From Allochromatium palmeri (GTDB lineage: Bacteria > Pseudomonadota > Gammaproteobacteria > Chromatiales > Chromatiaceae): a DNA stretch of 64,000 nucleotides. This document shows, piece by piece, positions 38,694-47,640 of the stretch (within the stretch, counting starts at the first letter, position 1; each line of letters begins with the position of its first letter). The stretch is from the NCBI RefSeq assembly GCF_009720725.1, contig NZ_WNKT01000005.1, forward strand, positions 79,844-143,843. The letters are read 5' to 3'. Below the pieces are notes generated by a model, which saw only the letters and a program-made list of their open reading frames with translations, ran no database searches and had not been told where the DNA came from. Position numbers and translations under genes: made by a program.

Positions 38694-41249
38694 TCAGACT
38701 GTCTCGACCAACGCCAGATAGCGCGCGGCGATCGCCCGCCAGTCCAGTGGCGCGACAAAGTCGCGCGCGGCCGCTCCCAGCCGCGCGCGCCGTGCGGAAT
38801 CGGCCAGCAACTCAGCCACCGCCTGAGCAAAGGCATCGTGGTCGTCGACGATCAGAGCCTCGACCCCCGAGGTGATCGGGATGCCCTCGGCGCCCTTGGC
38901 GGTGCTCACGACGGCGAGTCCAGCGGCGAAATAGTCGAGAATCTTCATGCGCGTGCCCCCGCCCTTCTGCAACGGCACCACGGCCAGATCCGCGCCCTTG
39001 AGATAGGGCGCGACCGATTCGACCGGGCCGGTGAAGCGCAGACGCGGATGGAGTTCACGCGCCGGCGGATGCGCACCGATCGCCAGCACGGTCACCGCCA
39101 CGCCCAGCTGTTCGAGTCGCGGCAGGATCTCGCCCGCCATGACCTCCATCGCTTCCAGGTTGGGCGGATAAAGATAGATGCCGTGATAGACCAGGATGGC
39201 GTCCTCGGTCGGGATGTCATAGCGCGCATGGAGATCCAGCGGCTCGGCACGCTCGAAGCCGTCGAGATCGACCCCATGCGGAATGTGATGCAGACGCTCG
39301 GGGGCCACGCCATCGGCCAGCAAACGCTGGCGATCGGCCTCGGAGACGACGATGACTGCATCCGAGCGGTTGCACCAGCCCAGTTCGATCTTGCGCAGCA
39401 TGTCATAGCCATGCCGGGACAGATCCGGCACCTGATCGGCCAGACGCTGATACTCGACATTGTGCTCGACCAGGAGCGCGCGGCCGCCCAGGAGATCGCG
39501 TGCCCAGCAGGTCGCGCGCCCATAGGCGGGGAACTCGGCCTGATAGACACGCGCGCCGGTACGCAGCGCCAGATAGAGCGTGCGTGCGATGAAGCTCCAA
39601 TCGGCGGTTGGACGATAGAGAAAGGCATCGTCTGCCGGGATGCCGGAATCGAGCAGGACGGCGCGCACCTGCTCCGGGTCCGGTCCGAGCGCACTCAGCC
39701 AGCGCGGAAAAGCACGCTCGACAACCTGTCCCTGACGCACCTCGTGATAGCAGGCGCGGTCCTCGCTGAGCAGATAGACAGCCTCGACCGCGAACGAGAG
39801 TCCCCAGGCGGTGCGCTCGATCTTGACCGCCGCGCCATGGTTGGTCGGGCGGATGTCCGAGCGCGAGACCAGGATCACGGCACGGCGCCGGCCAAGACGA
39901 CCGATTCCGCGCGTCAGCGTCGTGACGAGCGGTTTGAGCCAGGGCCGCGCCCGGCCTAACGCAGCGCGCGCCAGCGTCTTGAGCCGTGCGGACGCGGTGG
40001 GCGCCTGCGTATCGACGACCGGCGCGCTCGCGACAGCGGGCACAGTGGAGACTTCGCCGGCCATTGCGGACGGCGCCGGCGGCTCCAGATCGATCAGCGG
40101 TTTGCCCGGACAGGCGCGGGTCGGTGCGGCCAGGAACGCGAGCACGGGCTGGATGGTTCGAGCATAGTGGAAACGCTCCTCGACCAGCTTCAGCGCATTG
40201 GCCGACTTGACCGCGATCGACTCGGGATGCGCCAGGATTCTGGCGATCAACCCGTCGATATCCTCGACCCGTTCGACAACCCAGCCGGCATCATAGTCGC
40301 GCACCAGCCCGGCCAGCTCGGTATAGCCGTTACAGATCAGCGGCAGACCCAGGCTCAGGAACTCCATGGCGCGGAACGACTGACTGTGCCAGCGCTCGGG
40401 GTTCTCATCGGCCAGTTCCAGCCCGATATGACAGTCGCGGCGCAGATTGTCGCGCAGCGCACCATAGGGCTGGAGGCCATGACGCTCGACGATAGACTCC
40501 GGCCAGGTCTGTTCACGCTCGCCGAGCGCCGGCGGCGGCTGATCGGCGGCATAGACATACTGTCCCGAGAACATCATCAGTCCCGCCCGCCCCTGACCAT
40601 GACGCTCCAGCGCCCACACCAGCGGATCGAGCCAGTCCTCGGTACGGCGCCAGGGCCAGGAGACACCGCCGGCGACCAGACACAACCGGGTGTCAGGGGT
40701 ATAACTCAGGGGTTGATATGACTCGAAGCCTGCCGAAATGGGCAGCACATCGATCGGCGCGCCGGCGCGACAGTCGAATCCGGCCAGCAGCAGCCAGGGC
40801 AGCAGAAAACTGGCCTGACGCTGGTTGCCGACCAGGAAGCGATCGGCGCGCCGATAACAGCGGAGCGTGCGTCGGACCTCGTCGGCCAGATCCAGATGCG
40901 CCTGATACATGGCTTCCAAAATCCGAGGCGCCACCACGTCGAGCACGATCGGCACCGCGAGCGACTCGGGCAGGAGTTCGATCAGCTCCCAATAGCCCAG
41001 GATCAGCACGTCCGGCGCCTCGGCATCGATCAGGGCCGCCAGCGTCTCGCGATCGGTATAACAGCGCGCACTCAGACCGCGTTCGGCGATCAGCGCCGTC
41101 GGCTCGCCCAACGCCTCGGGATAGACCTGCACGACCGAGTGACCGGCCTCGATGAGTCCGAGCGCCAACCCATGGGCACGGACGCTGTTGCCTGAAGCAA
41201 TGCGTGCGGGGTCGAGCGGTTCGCCGTGGGTGATAAGCAGAATCTTCAT
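38694..41249 (-). CDS. Large two-domain GT-B glycosyltransferase
   Basis: 851 residues. Residues about 1-385 form a first GT-B-like unit (ITHGEPLDPARIASGNSVRA start; SFRAMEFLSLGLPLICNGYTE acceptor/donor-site stretch). A Pro/Ala-rich linker spans about 395-455. Residues about 460-851 are a second GT4-like unit with LVEHNVEYQRLADQ, HIPHGVDLDGFE, LVYHGIYLYPPNLEAM and the donor-site region PLQKGGGTRMKILDYFAAG. No membrane segments are seen. The start overlaps the stop of the next large transferase (ATGA), so the two likely work together on one glycan. The position beside the flagellar block suggests flagellin or surface glycosylation, which is inference. Confidence 0.85.
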   Translation of the reverse strand: MKILLITHGEPLDPARIASGNSVRAHGLALGLIEAGHSVVQVYPEALGEPTALIAERGLSARCYTDRETLAALIDAEAPDVLILGYWELIELLPESLAVPIVLDVVAPRILEAMYQAHLDLADEVRRTLRCYRRADRFLVGNQRQASFLLPWLLLAGFDCRAGAPIDVLPISAGFESYQPLSYTPDTRLCLVAGGVSWPWRRTEDWLDPLVWALERHGQGRAGLMMFSGQYVYAADQPPPALGEREQTWPESIVERHGLQPYGALRDNLRRDCHIGLELADENPERWHSQSFRAMEFLSLGLPLICNGYTELAGLVRDYDAGWVVERVEDIDGLIARILAHPESIAVKSANALKLVEERFHYARTIQPVLAFLAAPTRACPGKPLIDLEPPAPSAMAGEVSTVPAVASAPVVDTQAPTASARLKTLARAALGRARPWLKPLVTTLTRGIGRLGRRRAVILVSRSDIRPTNHGAAVKIERTAWGLSFAVEAVYLLSEDRACYHEVRQGQVVERAFPRWLSALGPDPEQVRAVLLDSGIPADDAFLYRPTADWSFIARTLYLALRTGARVYQAEFPAYGRATCWARDLLGGRALLVEHNVEYQRLADQVPDLSRHGYDMLRKIELGWCNRSDAVIVVSEADRQRLLADGVAPERLHHIPHGVDLDGFERAEPLDLHARYDIPTEDAILVYHGIYLYPPNLEAMEVMAGEILPRLEQLGVAVTVLAIGAHPPARELHPRLRFTGPVESVAPYLKGADLAVVPLQKGGGTRMKILDYFAAGLAVVSTAKGAEGIPITSGVEALIVDDHDAFAQAVAELLADSARRARLGAAARDFVAPLDWRAIAARYLALVETV

Positions 41250-44200
41250 CCCTCAGGCTCCATGAGCAGCCGCTCCAGTGTGGCGCGCGCGAGTCGGCGC
41301 GAGAAATGGTGCTCGATGTTGTCGAGTCCGGCACGCGCCAGGTGCTCCCACAGCGAGGGTTCACGATAGAGCCGGATCACAGCGGCAGCAAAGGCGGCGG
41401 CATCTTCGCCGATCAGGATGTCCGTCTCGGCGCTCAGGGACATACCCTCAGCTGCGCAAGGCGTGGCCACCACCGGCACACCATAGGCCATGCTCATGTT
41501 GATCTTGCCCTTGACCCCGGCCCCATAGCGAAGCGGCGCGATCGACAGACGCGCGCGTTCGAAATAGGGCGTGACGTTTTCGACATAGCCGGTGATGCAC
41601 AGACCCCGGCTCGGATCGTCGAGCGCTTGGATCGTCTCCGGTGGACGGCTGCCGATGATGAAGGTCGGCACCTGGCCCAGTTCAGCCTCGACCAGCGGCA
41701 GGATCTCCTTGACGTAGTAACGCACGGCATCGACGTTCGGGTCGTGGTTGAAGCCGCCGATGAAGACGATGGCATCGCGTTCGTCGAAGCCGGCCGGTGT
41801 CGGGTGGGTGTCGTGGATGTTGCTCAGGATCTCCAAGCGTGCCTCCGGCGCCTCGCGCGCCAGCAGTTCGCGCTCGATGGGACTGACGACCAGGGTCAGG
41901 TCGGTGCGCGCGATCAGATCGAGTTCCTGCTGACGGCGTCGGGCGGCACGCTTGACGGCCGCCGGATCCTTCTTGAGTTCAGCCTCACGCTGCTCGCGCA
42001 AAAAGTGCAGATCCACGGTATCGAACCAGACCTCGGCTTGGGGCGCATAGTGTCTGACGGTATCAAGGAACTGACTGGCGACATTCGCCCGGCTCAGGAT
42101 CACCAGATCGTATTCATCGCCACGCGCTTGAAGATGGGCGTGGATCGACTCGATGCCGGGCGCGGCGAGCACCTCCACCCCACGCCGCTGGAGCGCGGAA
42201 CCATAGGGCTCGACGTATTCGAGATTGGAGGGTGCAAAACCCACATGCCAGCCGAGCGCCAGAAAGGTCTCCAGCAGATTGAACATGCGCAGCGAGCCTG
42301 AATCCTGGTCCGGGGTCAGCATCACGGCGTCGATCACCAGGACACGCCGCTGATTGGCCGCATCCAGTGCGCTCGGCGTGGCCGCTCCCTGGTCTGGGCG
42401 TACCAGCGTCACCTCGGGCTGATAGAGAATGCTCTGACCCTGCGCGCGCAGCTGCTCCAGGAGTTCAGGCATCTCAGTTGGACGGCGGTCCGCGCTCAGC
42501 GCCGATTCCAGAGCGCGCCGATTCAGCAACAATCCGATCTCCGAGGCGGATTCCAGAACACGCGGATAGTTGTATTCGGGCGCCTGCGGATCGCCGCCGG
42601 CCCCCATCGGCCAGCACTGGCCATCCGGGGCACGTCGCCGTCCCGCTTCGAGCAGCCGGCCATCGCCGCCAACCAGCTTGGCGCTGATCGCACCGACGGC
42701 GAGTGCGTCGCCGTCGGCCTGCCGAGTGCTCTGGAGCAGACGCCACAGCCAGTCGCGTGGCCTGGCTTCCAGACAGTCGAGCCGCATGACCCATTCGGCA
42801 CTGGAGGCGTCGAGCACGGTCTCGAAACGCTCCATGAGGTCTGCGTCCGGGTCGAGCGCGAGATGACGGGCCTCGGGTGCCCAGCGCTCCAGCAGCTCAC
42901 CGAGCGCATGGCCCGGCGGATGCAGGAAGATCGGCACAAATGGTGGCGTGTAACGGCTCTGATTCAGTTCATCCAGCAGCCAAAAGGTCTGGATACAGAT
43001 CTGTTCGAGATCGATCAGCAGGGCGACCTGCGGCTGTGGCTGGGGATTGAGTCGCAGCGCGGCGATGCGTGCGACCTGCCAGAGCGCGCCAAGACCCGGA
43101 GGCCGCGGCCCGTTTGCTCGGCTCAGCTTGGCCGTAAGCGCACGCGCGACCGGCCCAGGGCCATGGAAGCGGATGATCTCGCTGAGATGCTCGACATGTG
43201 ACCCGAGACGCGAAACCGGACCCGAGAGCGGCGCAAAGGCCGACTGGAACCAGCGATAGGGAGCGTTCAAGGGGCGACTGGCGAGATCGGTCAGCCACAG
43301 GAGACGTCCCGTCAACGCGCGCTGGTGCGCCAGATCGTCGCGACACTGAACAGCCTCACGCAGCGACTGGATACCGAGCAGATCGAGCAGTTCGCGCTCG
43401 GTGCGGCGCGCCGACTCCAAGGCACGATAACGCGCGTCGCTGTTGAGGAGGCGCTCATGCAATCCCTGGATCTGTTCATCGAGCACACGCTTCTCGGCGG
43501 CCAGCAGCGCATGGCGGATCTTCCAGTCCTCGCGTTCGCGGCGCAGTTCGTGGGTCTGCTCGACCAGCGCACGATTCTCGGCTGCGCAGTGATCGCGTAG
43601 CTGATGATACATAGGTTGATGCTTGGCAGCGTCGACCAGGCCGAGCACCTGCTCGATTGTCCAGCGCGGACGCCATTTGTCGAAAAAGGCCGCCAGCCCG
43701 CGCTCCAGTCGCGCATCATTCCGGCTCAGACCGAATCCGCTCGCACTCTGGATGCGGTAGACGCCCGTCACGCGCTCGACATGGATCAGCGGCGTGAGCG
43801 CGCTCAACTGGACCCAGAAGTCCCAGTCCTCGTAGACCTCCAGCGACTCATCGAAAAGCAGCGACTCACCGACCAGCGCACGCGCAAAGAGCACGGCATG
43901 GATCGGCAGATAGTTCTCGAACAGGAGGCGCAGCGGATCATAGGGTTGATTGAAGACATGCGCGATCTCCCAGCCACCCTTGGCCGTTGGACGCCGGCAC
44001 TCGATCCCGGCATAGGCGGCCAGAGCGCCCTCGGTGGCCTGGATGGCCTCGACCAGACCGGCGACATGCTCGGGCAGGAGCCAGTCGTCGTCATCGAGAA
44101 AGAGCAGCAGGTCGCCCTGAGCTGAATCCAAACCCAGATTGGCCGCCGCGCCACGTCCCAGGCGGCGCCCGCTGGAGACCAGGCGTGTCGAAAAAGCGCC

Positions 44201-44389
44201 GCACGCGGCGCTCGCGTCGAGTTCACCGCTTCCCCGAACATCGATCAGCACGACCTCGATGTGAGGATAGGTCTGGGCCGCGACCGAGTCGAGCGTCTCG
44301 ACCAGGGTCTCACGCCCCATGGTGCGGATCAGGATCGAGATGAGAGGATGGGCGGGGAGATCGAATCGTTCCGGATGGGGACGGCTCAT
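41246..44389 (-). CDS. Giant multidomain glycosyltransferase (GT2 + coiled coil + GT4)
   Basis: 1047 residues. About 8-225 is a GT2 domain (ISILIRTMGRETLVETLDSV; LLLFLDDDDWLLPEHV with the DxD-type motif; ESLEVYEDWDFWVQLSAL). About 265-345 is a Glu/Arg/Leu coiled coil. About 425-690 is a second, degenerate GT2-like region (SSAEWVMRLDCLEARPRDWLW) lacking a clear DxD. About 695-1047 is a GT4-like domain (VLVIDAVMLTPDQDSGSLR; FIGGFNHDPNVDAVRYY; APLRYGAGVKGKINMSMAYG). Proteins of this layout build polysaccharide or protein-linked glycans. The gene starts 68 bases after the DUF2802 gene and is coupled to the two-domain transferase. Confidence 0.85.
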   Translation of the reverse strand: MSRPHPERFDLPAHPLISILIRTMGRETLVETLDSVAAQTYPHIEVVLIDVRGSGELDASAACGAFSTRLVSSGRRLGRGAAANLGLDSAQGDLLLFLDDDDWLLPEHVAGLVEAIQATEGALAAYAGIECRRPTAKGGWEIAHVFNQPYDPLRLLFENYLPIHAVLFARALVGESLLFDESLEVYEDWDFWVQLSALTPLIHVERVTGVYRIQSASGFGLSRNDARLERGLAAFFDKWRPRWTIEQVLGLVDAAKHQPMYHQLRDHCAAENRALVEQTHELRREREDWKIRHALLAAEKRVLDEQIQGLHERLLNSDARYRALESARRTERELLDLLGIQSLREAVQCRDDLAHQRALTGRLLWLTDLASRPLNAPYRWFQSAFAPLSGPVSRLGSHVEHLSEIIRFHGPGPVARALTAKLSRANGPRPPGLGALWQVARIAALRLNPQPQPQVALLIDLEQICIQTFWLLDELNQSRYTPPFVPIFLHPPGHALGELLERWAPEARHLALDPDADLMERFETVLDASSAEWVMRLDCLEARPRDWLWRLLQSTRQADGDALAVGAISAKLVGGDGRLLEAGRRRAPDGQCWPMGAGGDPQAPEYNYPRVLESASEIGLLLNRRALESALSADRRPTEMPELLEQLRAQGQSILYQPEVTLVRPDQGAATPSALDAANQRRVLVIDAVMLTPDQDSGSLRMFNLLETFLALGWHVGFAPSNLEYVEPYGSALQRRGVEVLAAPGIESIHAHLQARGDEYDLVILSRANVASQFLDTVRHYAPQAEVWFDTVDLHFLREQREAELKKDPAAVKRAARRRQQELDLIARTDLTLVVSPIERELLAREAPEARLEILSNIHDTHPTPAGFDERDAIVFIGGFNHDPNVDAVRYYVKEILPLVEAELGQVPTFIIGSRPPETIQALDDPSRGLCITGYVENVTPYFERARLSIAPLRYGAGVKGKINMSMAYGVPVVATPCAAEGMSLSAETDILIGEDAAAFAAAVIRLYREPSLWEHLARAGLDNIEHHFSRRLARATLERLLMEPEG

Positions 44390-44457
44390 CGCGTGTCGAA
44401 ATGGCTCAATAGAAGATCATCGAGCCACGGATGATACACCATGCCAATCAAGCGGGT

Positions 44458-44916
44458 TTAGCGTGTGACGGACGAATCGCGCACGAGGCTGGTGCTATGC
44501 AGACTGAACAGCAGATCGACCTCGGCATGGGTCAGGCCGCAGAGTTTACGGACCTCACTACGTCCACGCCCGAGACGGATCAGTTCGATGGCCTGGACAT
44601 AGAGTCCTTCGTCGACGTTTCGCAAACGCAGCTCGCTTTGCTGATCGGCGAGTCGATCGAGCGCACGCTTGACGCTGGACTGATGCTGACCTTGATCGAT
44701 GACGTCATCGGCCACCGCCTTGATCGCGCCATGCAGGGAGAGTATCGAGGTATTGAGTTCCAACTGCTCGTGGCGCATCACGCGCATCCGCTCTTCCAGG
44801 GTGCGGAGCTGCGTTCGGGCGCGAACGGCCAGCCAACCGGCCAGCACCGCGATGAGCAGCGCCGGCAGCGCGACCCAAAGCGCATCAATCCGGATCGCGT
44901 CGATCAAACCATCCAT
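44458..44916 (-). CDS. DUF2802 membrane-anchored protein of the chemotaxis cluster
   Basis: 152 residues. One N-terminal membrane helix (about 12-32, LWVALPALLIAVLAGWLAV), a coiled-coil segment to about 100, then a compact C-terminal domain (LYVQAIELIRLGRGRSEVRKLCGLTHAEVDLLFSLH) that looks like a small helix-turn-helix. DUF2802 proteins follow cheW in the flagellar-chemotaxis cluster of Pseudomonas and relatives; function unknown. It begins nine bases after the Arg-rich repeat gene. Confidence 0.82.
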   Translation of the reverse strand: MDGLIDAIRIDALWVALPALLIAVLAGWLAVRARTQLRTLEERMRVMRHEQLELNTSILSLHGAIKAVADDVIDQGQHQSSVKRALDRLADQQSELRLRNVDEGLYVQAIELIRLGRGRSEVRKLCGLTHAEVDLLFSLHSTSLVRDSSVTR

Positions 44917-44925
44917 CGCCGGGAT

Positions 44926-45339
44926 TCAAGCATAGTCGTCAATGATACCTCGGCCTCGGACGACCGGGCGCTGTGCGTCCGGGCGCTTCGCTCGCATCTC
45001 GCTGAGGCGGCGTAAGCCGGCTCGCCGATCCACCGATCGTCGATCGCCTTGGCGCCGATCATTCTGACGGCGTTCATGCACACGCCGGTCTCCGTCTGGA
45101 CGATCGTCCAGGCGCCGTTCCTCTGCGCGACGTTCATGGATACGCCGCTCTCCGAGCCGGCGCTCGGTGAACCGACGCTCTTGGGTACGGCGCTCGTCGC
45201 GGCGCTGACGACGGCGATCGGAACGCCGACGCAACAGCCAGGTACGCTGCTGTTGCAGTTGGCGTTCCTGATCGTCTTCCGGCGCCCGCGAGGGTGTTTG
45301 GGCCTGAACCGGCCTCACGTCTCTGATGGGCTCGCTCAT
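44926..45339 (-). CDS. Arg-rich pentapeptide-repeat protein (xx[E/D]RR)n
   Basis: 137 residues. From residue 49 to 111 the sequence follows a strict five-residue period ending E/D-R-R: DERR-TQERR-FTERR-LGERR-IHERR and so on, 13 units, one degenerate (DDRP) and the last LRR. The N-terminal 40 residues are Gln/Arg-rich; the tail is basic. Charges alternate so that a helix would carry spiralling acidic and basic rows. No known domain is recognised. ATG 45339 has GAGAG upstream, and the gene sits in line between cheW and the DUF2802 gene on the same strand. It may be a real structural or scaffold protein; the high-GC repetitive sequence warrants caution. Confidence 0.65.
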   Translation of the reverse strand: MSEPIRDVRPVQAQTPSRAPEDDQERQLQQQRTWLLRRRSDRRRQRRDERRTQERRFTERRLGERRIHERRAEERRLDDRPDGDRRVHERRQNDRRQGDRRSVDRRAGLRRLSEMRAKRPDAQRPVVRGRGIIDDYA

Positions 45340-45443
45340 GGCTGACTCTCGAACACACAGCACAGGTGTTATGACAACAGCTTACTGAAGGCATCGGCTT
45401 GCGGCGCCAAAACATGAGCGATGGCTGGTGCGGACGTCCAGTT

Positions 45444-45926
45444 TCAAAAATCCCGCAAACTCGCCCACTCCTCGTCGGAAAGCAGCTTGTTGAGATCGAT
45501 CAGGATGGTCAGACCGTCATCTGAACTGGTGACACCCAGGATGAAACGACTGGTCTGATCGTTGCCGACAGCAGGGGCTGGATCGATCGCGGCCACCGGG
45601 ATCTGCACCACCTCGGCCACTGAGTCGACCAGGATGCCGATGTTCTGGTTGTCGACATCGATGATCACAATCCGCGAGGCATCGTCCGGGTCACGCACCG
45701 GCAGCGAGAGACGCCGACGCGCATCGATCACCGTCACCACGTCGCCGCGCAGGTTGATGATGCCCAGGATGTAGTCGGGCACGCCGGGGACGGGCGCGAT
45801 CTCGGTGAGCTTGAGCACTTCCTGGACCTGAAGCACATCAATGGCATAGGTCTCGTCGGACAGGCTGAAGGTCACATAGGACGAGGAGCCTCCCAGGTGG
45901 CTTGCCTGCGAATCAGATGCGGTCAT
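45444..45926 (-). CDS. cheW: Chemotaxis coupling protein CheW
   Basis: 160 residues. Links receptors to CheA. SSSYVTFSLSDETYAIDVLQVQEVLKLTEIAPVPG, NLRGDVVTVIDARRRLSLP and NIGILVDSVAEVVQIPVAAI are the CheW hallmarks. It lies directly after motD, whereas Pseudomonas-type clusters usually have a ParA-like gene between them; none is present here. An Arg-rich repeat gene and a DUF2802 gene follow. Confidence 0.95.
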   Translation of the reverse strand: MTASDSQASHLGGSSSYVTFSLSDETYAIDVLQVQEVLKLTEIAPVPGVPDYILGIINLRGDVVTVIDARRRLSLPVRDPDDASRIVIIDVDNQNIGILVDSVAEVVQIPVAAIDPAPAVGNDQTSRFILGVTSSDDGLTILIDLNKLLSDEEWASLRDF

Positions 45927-45957
45927 GGTATTTGTTCTCGGTTCATCGTTGTTGGCG

Positions 45958-46881
45958 TCACTGGATCCGGCCGATTCCGGCCTCCAGATCGGATGTCAGC
46001 GGCTCGGGTTCAGTCCGCTCGCTGGAGCGCGCCTGTTGTAGACCTGGCAACACGATCACCGCAACCCGCCGGTTACGCGCACGCCCGGTCTCGGTCGTGT
46101 TGCTCTCGAGGGGGTGGAACTGGCCATAGCCGATGGCGGCCATGCGCTCGGGATCCACGCCGTTCTGGGCGAACAGGTTGACCACGGTCGCCGCGCGTCC
46201 GGAAGACAGTTCCCAGTTGGACGGATAGATGGTGTTGCTGATCGGTAGATTATCCGTGTGCCCCTCGACATGGATGCGCACGTCGCGTCGTCCGAGCAGT
46301 CTGGCCACGTCCGCTAAGGCGGGTCGCGCCGCTGACTCCAGTGTCGCCGAGCCGCTCGAAAAGAGTAGATTGCTATTGATCGACACCTCAAGCCAATAGG
46401 GCTGGCGCTTGATCTCGATGTTGCCGGCCTCGATCAGCGAACCCATCGCCTCCTCCAGCTCCTCCGACATCTCCTGGATCTCGCCGAGGATTCGCCCGCG
46501 CTCTTCGTCCGAGGCCGCGCCGATGAGGGCGGCGAGCGCGACATCGGTCGGCGAAAATGGCTCGAAGCCCGGTTCAGGCTCGGGTGCCTGCTCGGCCGGA
46601 CGGCCGACGATGACCTCGACCGGGGCGAGCGAGCGGTTCACGTCCTCGCTGATTGGATTTGGCTCCAGGGTCGGCTCGCCGATCTGGATCGGATCAATGG
46701 CCGCCGGCGCACCGAAGGCCTCGATCAGGGAGTCAGAGAGCACATGGTACTTGCCGGCATCGACGACTGAAACGGCATACATCACCACAAAGAAGGCCAT
46801 CAAGAGCGTCACCAGATCGCCATAGGGAATGGCCCAGGCCTCGTGATTGACATGCTCCTCGTGCCGTTTGCGCCGCGCCAT
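45958..46881 (-). CDS. motD: Flagellar stator protein MotD (MotB family)
   Basis: 307 residues. Basic N-terminus MARRKRHEEH, then one membrane helix with the proton-accepting Asp22 in YGDLVTLLMAFFVVMYAVS. A plug/linker follows, then a C-terminal OmpA-like peptidoglycan-binding domain (VEGHTDNLPISN, SNWELSSGRAATVVNLF, GRARNRRVAV). Together with the next upstream gene it forms a stator unit. The location inside the che cluster is that of MotCD rather than MotAB. Confidence 0.92.
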   Translation of the reverse strand: MARRKRHEEHVNHEAWAIPYGDLVTLLMAFFVVMYAVSVVDAGKYHVLSDSLIEAFGAPAAIDPIQIGEPTLEPNPISEDVNRSLAPVEVIVGRPAEQAPEPEPGFEPFSPTDVALAALIGAASDEERGRILGEIQEMSEELEEAMGSLIEAGNIEIKRQPYWLEVSINSNLLFSSGSATLESAARPALADVARLLGRRDVRIHVEGHTDNLPISNTIYPSNWELSSGRAATVVNLFAQNGVDPERMAAIGYGQFHPLESNTTETGRARNRRVAVIVLPGLQQARSSERTEPEPLTSDLEAGIGRIQ

Positions 46882-46890
46882 GGTCTCGAC

Positions 46891-47640
46891 TCACCCTTGA
46901 ATGAAACCGTTGAGCTTGTTCTCGATGTTACGCGGATTTTCGCCCTCGGCGATCGCGATCAGACCTTCGAGCAGCATGGTCTGATAGTTGACGCGCGCCT
47001 GGACGATGGATTTCAGTTTGTTCGACACCGGCAGAAAGAACAGATTGGCCAGCCCCACGCCATAGATGGTTGCCACGAAGGCCGCCGCGATTCCCTGGCC
47101 GAGCTTGCTTGGTTCAGCCAGATTCTGCATCACCGCCATCAGCCCCATGACCGCACCGATGATGCCGAGCGTCGGCGAATAGATCCCCATGCTCTCGAAG
47201 ACCCGCGCCCCCTGCAGATCGAACGACTCGCTGTTGTCGAGATCGGACTCCAGCACCTGACGCAGTGTCTGCGGCTCGGCGCCGTCGACCAGCAGTTGCA
47301 ACCCCTTGCGCACGAAAGGATCCGGCTCCTTGTCCGAGCGCTCCTCCAATCCAAGCAGTCCTTCCTTGCGCGAAATATGGGACCAGTCAACGACGTGCTT
47401 GATCATGCGCTTTGGCTCCAGGCGTGGCGGCTTGAAGACCCAGGGGAACATTCTGAAGGCGTGGATAAAGACCGGCACCCGTGTCTGCACCAGGGTCGCG
47501 CCCAGGGTGCCGATCACGACGATCAGGAACGCGGCCAGATTCCACAGCGCCTCGACCGAGCTGCCCTTGGCAATGACACCGCCCAGGATGGCCACGAGCC
47601 CGAACAGCAGTCCGATCAGGCTCAGAATGTCCACGCTCAA
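46891..47640 (-). CDS. motC: Flagellar stator protein MotC (MotA/PomA family)
   Basis: 249 residues with four membrane helices (first LSLIGLLFGLVAILGGVIA; last pair around YSPTLGIIGAVMGLMAVM and AFVATIYGVGLANLFFLPV). The cytoplasmic loop contains SRKEGLLGLEE and the basic/acidic residues that touch FliG. The start is a TTG at 47640, with AAGGG six bases upstream, overlapping the cheB stop (TTGA). A GTG at 47634 is an alternative. It forms the proton channel with MotD. Confidence 0.92.
   Translation of the reverse strand: MSVDILSLIGLLFGLVAILGGVIAKGSSVEALWNLAAFLIVVIGTLGATLVQTRVPVFIHAFRMFPWVFKPPRLEPKRMIKHVVDWSHISRKEGLLGLEERSDKEPDPFVRKGLQLLVDGAEPQTLRQVLESDLDNSESFDLQGARVFESMGIYSPTLGIIGAVMGLMAVMQNLAEPSKLGQGIAAAFVATIYGVGLANLFFLPVSNKLKSIVQARVNYQTMLLEGLIAIAEGENPRNIENKLNGFIQG

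Noticed and set aside
38616..39959. 447-codon plus-strand reading frame
   Set aside because: Antisense to the two-domain glycosyltransferase; no recognisable motif.
45049..45345. Plus-strand frame opposite the Arg-rich repeat gene
   Set aside because: The minus-strand gene is in line with the che operon and has a start and a regular protein-level repeat; the plus frame is Leu/Thr-rich shadow.
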